A program made the translations under genes and the position numbers. The notes under the pieces are model-generated. The model did not search any database and was not told the origin of the DNA. It saw only the letters and a program-made list of their open reading frames with translations. A stretch of 64,000 bases of DNA from Paragorgia papillata (Eukaryota > Cnidaria > Anthozoa > Scleralcyonacea > Coralliidae), in NCBI GenBank assembly GCA_035771165.1, contig JAWNZC010000291.1, positions 1,137,001 through 1,201,000 on the forward strand. The letters are read 5' to 3'. Below, piece after piece: positions 59,401-64,000 of this stretch (positions are counted from its first letter, which is position 1; each line of letters begins with the position of its first letter).

Positions 59401-62400
59401 CGGCACTCTCAAGTCTTCTGTATTTTACTCTAGTTAACGCCAAACGATTTTACTCATCACGGGGAAAATCCACTGACGGGAAAAAATTAAGAACAAGTTG
59501 AAAGACTATCTCTTCAAAAAATTGTGGTGTAAAGTATCTAAATATACAATGACTCTTTCCTGTCCGATTGGTCTTTAATATTTTATTCTGGCTAACGCCA
59601 GACGATTTTATTCACCTCTGGGGAAGCCTTCGGACAGGAATGAGTTATAAACTATCTCTTTAAACTAATAAATACCTTGTTCCGTCTTTGACACGGGACC
59701 ACTAAAGTTTAACTAAAAAAAAATTAAAAATTACGATTGATGAAGATGATCATGAAATCTACAACGCTCTATAACAAGCAACATATTTGTTCAGTATACC
59801 AATGTCTATTTAATGCGCGTTTATGTGGCGTTGAAATACGTGAATTAACTCTGGAAATTACCTTACGAGGCCGCGCCGATGATGGAGAACTGGGTTTGAC
59901 CAAATTTGAAGGAATAATTGCCAACTTCCCTATAAACAGAAAATGCCAAGTAACGCTTTTACAACCTGTTAATGCTTTACATATAAATAGATCAAATTGA
60001 ATAACGTTTTTTGTTTACTTCTTCAAAAACTCATTAATTATTCATGAGGAAGACACAAAGGAAATCAGTACCATGCCGTCGTTTTATATCTGATAAAGAG
60101 TCCTCCTGATTTACACAAACTTTAGCTTTGATTATCTCGGCTTAGACAACGTTGTTTTTTTACAATTACTACGCCAATGAGCTTACCAATTGGGTCGTCC
60201 CTATCACTGAGTATTTTTGATCTGATGAAACACGTACTGCGAATGTTTTAAATGTTACTTAAATACAATTTTTTTAAATAAGTTTGTACATCCGCCACAG
60301 TTTGATATATCATCACTACCGAATGTTTGTAAAAATTGATCGTCTGGGTTAGTGTAATCCTGAGAAAGACTGTTGTTGATGTTAGTGATTGACGTTTCGA
60401 CGACCTCAGAGGCTGCCGCTGAGGCCGTCAAAATGTCAGTCACTTACAACAACAGTCTTTCTCAAGACTACACTAACCTAGACGATCAAGTTTCACAAAC
60501 ATGTGAGTACTAATCCTAGGTTCAAACTATTTACTTTATCACTACTGAAGTAATTTACCTCGGTGTTCAACCGTATAGTAGCCATTGGCATCTACATCAC
60601 CAACCACAGTGACCACCTCACCAGCAGTGAGAGGAATCTCTAGGTCTGGTCTGCTCGATGTACTCGACGTAAATGGATTGTAGTCATGTAGAGCTACGAA
60701 AGAACGTTTCACTAGTTCGAGAAGAGTTGTCGATGTCCTTGGAGGACTTAAAGAGATGGAAGGTTTCATGGGTGGACTTTTATGATCTCTTTGTGATTCT
60801 CGTCGCTGTGAATGAGATAAAATATTTATGACAGTATAACCATGACGGTGGTGATAATAATATTGATGACGATGCTGCTGTTATTTCTGCTGCTGATTAA
60901 TCATCGCCAATATCGTCGCCATCACTACCATCATCACCATCAATATCATCATCATTATCACCATCACCATGACCATCACCACCACTATCATCACCATGAC
61001 CATGACCATCACCATGACCATCACCACCACCATGACCATGACCATGACCATCATGACCATCACCATCACCAACATCACCATGACCATGACCATGGCCACC
61101 ACCATGACCATGACCATGACCATCATCATGACCATCACCATCATCATGACCATCATCATGACCATCACCATACCCATGACTATCATCATGACCATCACCA
61201 TCATCACCAACACCATCATCATGACCACCATCACCATGACCATCATGACCATGACCATCACCAACACCATCACCATCATCACCACCACCATCACCATGAC
61301 CATCACCATGACCATCATCATCACCATTGACCATGACCACCATCACCATGACTATGACCACCACCATCATGACCATCACCAACACCATGACCATCATCAT
61401 CATGACCATCACCATCACCATGACCACCACCATCACCATAATAAAAAAGAACAAAAATATAGAAAGCAAAAGGTAAAATAAGAAGGTAGAGTTAGTCCTA
61501 ACAATAACATTCATCTTCCTAACCTTAGTTTCCTTTCTGAGATCATATTCGTCCATCTCCTCAATATATAAACTAGACACCAATCCTTTAGCGCCATCCA
61601 GTTCAGCCATGTAATATCCATTCAGGTCCATGTCACCATGCACAGTAACGACATCACCCTCGTTTAGTTTTAATTCTTTTTCAGGGTGACCTGTGGTGCT
61701 CAATCTTGATGGATCATAATCAAATAAAACCACATATTTCTCGCCTTTTTCAGACTTTTTAGAAGCAACCTTGAGAAAAACAAAACAAGATATCGATGAA
61801 GATGTATAAATACTATTCCATTTCACTTCCGTCACACTTCACTTCCGTCACACTTCACTTCCGTCGCACTTCACTTCCGTCACACTTCACTTCTGTCGCA
61901 CTTCACTTCCGTCACACTTCACTTCCGTCGCACTTCACTTCTGTCAGACTTCACTTCCGTCACACTTCACTTCCGTCGCACTTCACTTCCGTCGCACTTC
62001 ACTTCCGTCACACTTCACTTCCGTCGCACTTCACTTCCGTCGCACTTCACTTCCGTCACACTTCACTTCCGTCACACTTCACTTCCGTCGCACTTTACTT
62101 CCCGTCGCACTTCACTTCCGTCGCACTTTACTTCCGTCACACTTCACTTCAGTCGCACTTCACTTCCGTCGCACTTCACTTCCGTCACACTTCACTTCCG
62201 TCACACTTCACTTCCGTCACACTTCACTTCCGTCGCACTTCACTTCCGTCGCACTTCACTTCAGTCATACTTCACTTCCGTCACACTTCACTTCCGCAAT
62301 ACTTCACTTCCGTCGCACTTCACTTCCGTAACATCAAACCTCACCTGGCTCGAGTTGTTATTTACATCCGAGTTTCCTCTAAATTTCACGAAATTTTCTG

Positions 62401-64000
62401 GACTGCTAAAACCGTAAGTTCGGATTTTTGACAAATCATCCAGAGCTGACGTCGCAATCGAATGTTTCAGTTCCTGAATTTCTTCTTTCATCTTCTGCAA
62501 TTGTTCGTCTTTCTCCTTGCATGCTTTCTTTAACAGAGCAACCTTTGCCTAAAGAGAGAAAAAAGACTTTAAATTAACTCATTCCTGTCGGAGGGTTTTT
62601 CCCAGAGCTGAATGAAGCAATCCAGACAGAAGTTACTAGAATCAAGTTAAAAGTTTACTTATCTGAAAATAGATATAACCCCCTCCCCCCCCCCCCCCCC
62701 CCCCCCCCCCCAGTATATCTCAACAGGTTCGTCACTGAGTTTGCTGTCCCACACTTTAATTATAATACATCAAATGTGTATCTTTACAATCAAATTACTC
62801 CTAAGGATTTTTCAATGTGGCCGTGTCGAGGCATATCAAAGGCGCTTTAAGCAGCCGCCATACGACACAGTTCAGACGACGGATCCCAGCTAAACTCTAG
62901 GTGTTGATTTTACGGAGAGAGGAAAACCTGAGAATCCGGCGAAAAACCCTCGGAGCACAGGAGATATCAACTAAACTCTATTGTACTCACATGAGTCCCA
63001 AGCTCGAGAACGGGGTTGTTCCCAGCCGGTCATCCATCCAAGTACTAACCCCGTCTAACCGGGCTTAACTATTGGTGAGAGGCAGCGCCCTGATAGCACA
63101 CGCCATCCGTGAAGAGTTAAGTCTCTCGATATTGAAGAAACTAGATTTCAGCTTTCGAAATATCGAATATAAGTACCATCATTCTACGACCTAGAGCGTC
63201 GAACTAGTAAATCGAAAGTCACGGGTTCGAAAACCAGCCAGTATGGTTCATCACTTGGAGTAACACCTAATATCATTATTCTCTACCTGAGGTCTCTGTC
63301 CTACAATAATCATTTCAGTATATCTTACTCACCTTTAATGTTGGTAACTGTACTTCGGCATCATCCCTTTGTGAAGTCAGTTCAGCAATCTAAAAGATAG
63401 AACCAAAATCATTCATAACTGTTACTAACCACGACTATAAAATAAACCCCACTACAAAACATACCTTTAACTTCAATGTGTGAAATTTCTCCTCAAGTTT
63501 CTCATTACCCCTGAAAAAATAGTTAAACAAAATTCAATGAGTGCATGGGATCTTTATGTAATAGATCAAACACGAGTTTGAGTGTTTCATCAGGGGTTCC
63601 AAACACGAGAAAACAAATGAAAACCGAGGGCGTAGCCCCGAGGTTTTTATCGTTTTCGAGTGTTTGGAGTCCCCCGATGAAACACGATAAACGAGTGTTT
63701 GAGCTTGCTTTTCAAACGAGTATTCGCATCGCGATTTGCAGTGGGATTTTTTTCATTGATTTCAATATGCAGATTAAGAAAAGTGATCCAGTTCACTAGG
63801 AAATTTCCTACAGGTTTTCATTGGGTATCAAAACTTATGCATGTGATGTGGTATACGTTCAAGGATTGGCTACGATAATCATGAATTATTAATGAGTTTG
63901 AAGACTAGTTGAAAAATAGTATAACCTCGCCTACCTCGACAGTTGTTCGAATTCAGCTGCTCGTCCCTCCAGTCTGTTTCTCTCCTTAAGACAGTTGCCC
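53422..64000 (-). CDS. RIM-binding-protein-like scaffold with four SH3 domains, 5'-partial, 19 exons
   Basis: Minus-strand exons (high to low): 64000-63935, 63510-63465, 63389-63333, 62548-62345, 61769-61524, 60805-60559, 59929-59862, 59712-59676, 59313-58732, 58324-58194, 57988-57935, 57823-57707, 57167-57144, 56392-56354, 55842-55708, 54742-54653, 54513-54433, 53700-53590, 53514-53422. All are phase-compatible (809 codons). Order: coiled coil (about 1-95), SH3-1 (YVVLFDYDP..GLVSSLYIEE), SH3-2 (FVALHDYNP..AIIPSNLV), a Thr/Ser/Gly tandem-repeat linker, one FN3 (PRNLRV..KGYKILANGQTK), SH3-3 (FVALYSYDP..GLVPSNFIEE), SH3-4 (MVAIYDYDP..GLVPSSFLK). RIMBPs link RIM and voltage-gated calcium channels at presynaptic active zones through SH3-PxxP contacts. 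Known RIMBPs have three SH3 and usually three FN3, so this is unusual. The 5' end lies beyond the window and the stop codon exon is not identified. Confidence 0.88.
53750..54310. repeat. CCATACCACA / CATCACAGCACA satellite in RIMBP-like intron
   Basis: About 50 degenerate ACCATACCAC units, later organised as CCACATCACAGCACACCATA repeats. The long open frames rich in H, T, P and Y on both strands are translations of it. Confidence 0.96.
55905..56195 (-). mobile_element. 5S-rRNA-derived SINE, full-length copy with (AAT)n tail
   Basis: On the minus strand the head contains AAGCCCGGTTAGACGGGGTT, AGTACTTGGATGGGTGACCG and TCTGGGAATA, colinear with the 3' half of 5S rRNA including the TFIIIA C-box region. 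A central domain (TTTTCGCCGGGTTCTCCGG, TTTTCCTCCCTGCG, AAATCAACACCTA) and a 3' part ending AAATAAAGAATAATAATAAT follow. Other copies: 56665-56820 and 62815-63113. Confidence 0.85.
56196..56312. repeat. GCTCGCCACCCGT / GCTCCCCCACCCGT minisatellite at the SINE 5' end
   Basis: About nine units of 13-14 bp directly adjoin the 5S-SINE head and share its first bases (CACCCGTGCT), so the array seems to have grown from the end of the SINE. Confidence 0.9.
56665..56820 (-). mobile_element. 5S-rRNA-derived SINE, copy 2 (3'-truncated)
   Basis: 5S-like head CGGTCAGACGGGGTTAGTAC and TGGATGGGTGACCGTCTGGG, then CTCGTTCTCGAGCTTGG and GAGTAGAGTTTAGTTGATCT, ending near CCTGTGCTTCC. It lies 500 bp from copy 1 in the same orientation. 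Confidence 0.85.
56821..57143. other. RIMBP-like intron, pyrimidine-rich short repeats
   Basis: Words such as TTGTCCTCGCTC, TTGCTCTTGTCCTAA and AACTCTCACCATAACC make a degenerate simple repeat at about 56960-57090. Confidence 0.45.
58370..58700. repeat. CATCCCATCYCATCCYGTGA satellite in RIMBP-like intron
   Basis: Five-base CATCC/CATCT/CGTGA words build 15-20-bp units. Frames on both strands are repeat translations. Confidence 0.95.
60340..60505. repeat. Foldback with GACGTTTCGACGACCTCAG core
   Basis: Arms GATCGTCTGGGTTAGTGTAA, GAGAAAGACTGTTGTTGATG and GATTGACGTTTCGACG pair with GTCAGTCACTTACAACAACA, GTCTTTCTCAAGACTACACT and AGACGATC. A single-arm relative is at 55010-55110. Confidence 0.8.
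60900..61440. repeat. CCATCACCATGACC trinucleotide/hexanucleotide repeat
   Basis: About 540 bp of CCATCA, CCATGA and TCATCA units lie between RIMBP-like exons 5 and 6. The His-rich, Met/Val-rich and Gly/Asp-rich frames are artefacts of the repeat. Confidence 0.97.
61815..62330. repeat. CACTTCACTTCCGTC 15-bp minisatellite
   Basis: About 34 units with CACACTT / CGCACTT alternation between RIMBP-like exons 4 and 5. The 211-aa frame is a translation of the array. Confidence 0.97.
62815..63113 (-). mobile_element. 5S-rRNA-derived SINE, copy 3
   Basis: Head CCCGGTTAGACGGGGTTAGT and CTTGGATGGATGACCGGCTG, central domain TTTTTCGCCGGATTCTCAGG, then a 3' part with GTATGGCGGCTGCTTAAAGC. That 3' part has a relative at about 19096-19195. 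Followed toward lower coordinates by a poly-C run at 62683-62711. Confidence 0.82.
63176..63317 (+). mobile_element. tRNA-headed SINE, second copy (degraded head)
   Basis: ACTAGTAAATCGAAAGTC and ACGGGTTCGAAAACCAGCC, followed by CAGTATGGTTCATCACT, GGAGTAACACCTAATATC and TCCTACAATAATCATTTC, matching the copy at 34068-34463. Confidence 0.7.
63555..63830. mobile_element. Palindromic GGCGTAGCCCC repeat, copy 2
   Basis: Counterpart of 12589-12855. Words AACACGAGTTTGAGTGTTTC, GGGCGTAGCCCCGAGGTTTT and GAGTCCCCCGATGAAACACG show the foldback. Lies in the most 5' RIMBP-like intron present. Confidence 0.8.

Noticed and set aside
60842..61481. His/Asp-rich and Gly/Asp-rich ORFs
   Set aside because: CCATCA/CCATGA repeat translation. 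The 312-aa minus frame includes the real SH3 exon 61524-61769, but the part beyond the donor is intron.
61796..62431. 211-aa ORF with a repeated 5-residue pattern
   Set aside because: 15-bp minisatellite in frame. It overlaps RIMBP-like exon 62345-62548 on the opposite strand.

Overview
The window reads as nuclear DNA of an early-branching animal. Genes are intron-rich with GT-AG splice sites and the standard code. A RIM-binding-protein-type synaptic scaffold, a rhodopsin-class GPCR, an FKRP/LicD-type enzyme and vertebrate-like housekeeping genes occur together in an AT-rich, MITE-packed genome. I infer an anthozoan cnidarian (sea anemone or coral type). That is an inference from gene content and repeat style; nothing in the sequence proves the species.

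Eight protein genes can be built by hand-joining exons in frame. (1) 35-3168 +, TEX261/SVP26-type ER-Golgi membrane protein, 199 aa, complete. (2) 10692-13082 +, PAIP2, 122 aa, complete. (3) 20875-27697 +, type II membrane LicD/FKRP-like protein, 645 aa. (4) 31134-32216 -, single-exon class A GPCR, 360 aa. (5) 37275-38889 -, YjbQ/UPF0047 protein, 143 aa. (6) 39336-42510 +, DUS4L tRNA dihydrouridine synthase, 335 aa, head to head with gene 5. (7) 43119-47023 +, ribose-5-phosphate isomerase A, 262 aa, with one GC-AG intron. (8) 47478-49103 -, ankyrin-repeat protein, convergent with gene 7. (9) 53422-64000 -, the 3' 19 coding exons of a RIM-binding-protein-like gene with four SH3 domains, running off the right edge. 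That makes nine loci, eight of them complete and one partial.

The rest is accessory DNA. There are many short terminal-inverted-repeat elements. Three are hAT-like with 8-bp target duplications, and one 331-bp PIF/Harbinger-like pair carries TTA duplications. There are foldback elements, three copies of a 5S-rRNA-derived SINE, tRNA-derived SINEs, two LINE 3'-end fragments, and long satellites and microsatellites. Several very long ORFs are only translations of these simple repeats.

The genes are not an operon and do not share one pathway. The neighbourly relationships are the divergent YjbQ/DUS4L pair with a ~450-bp common upstream region, and the convergent RPIA/ankyrin pair. The most interesting signals are: the four-SH3, one-FN3 domain order of the RIMBP-like gene; the 5S-derived SINE family; a dispersed hairpin resembling a hammerhead-ribozyme core; a satellite grown from a piece of a dispersed repeat; a decayed duplicate of a TEX261 exon; and the GC-AG intron in RPIA.
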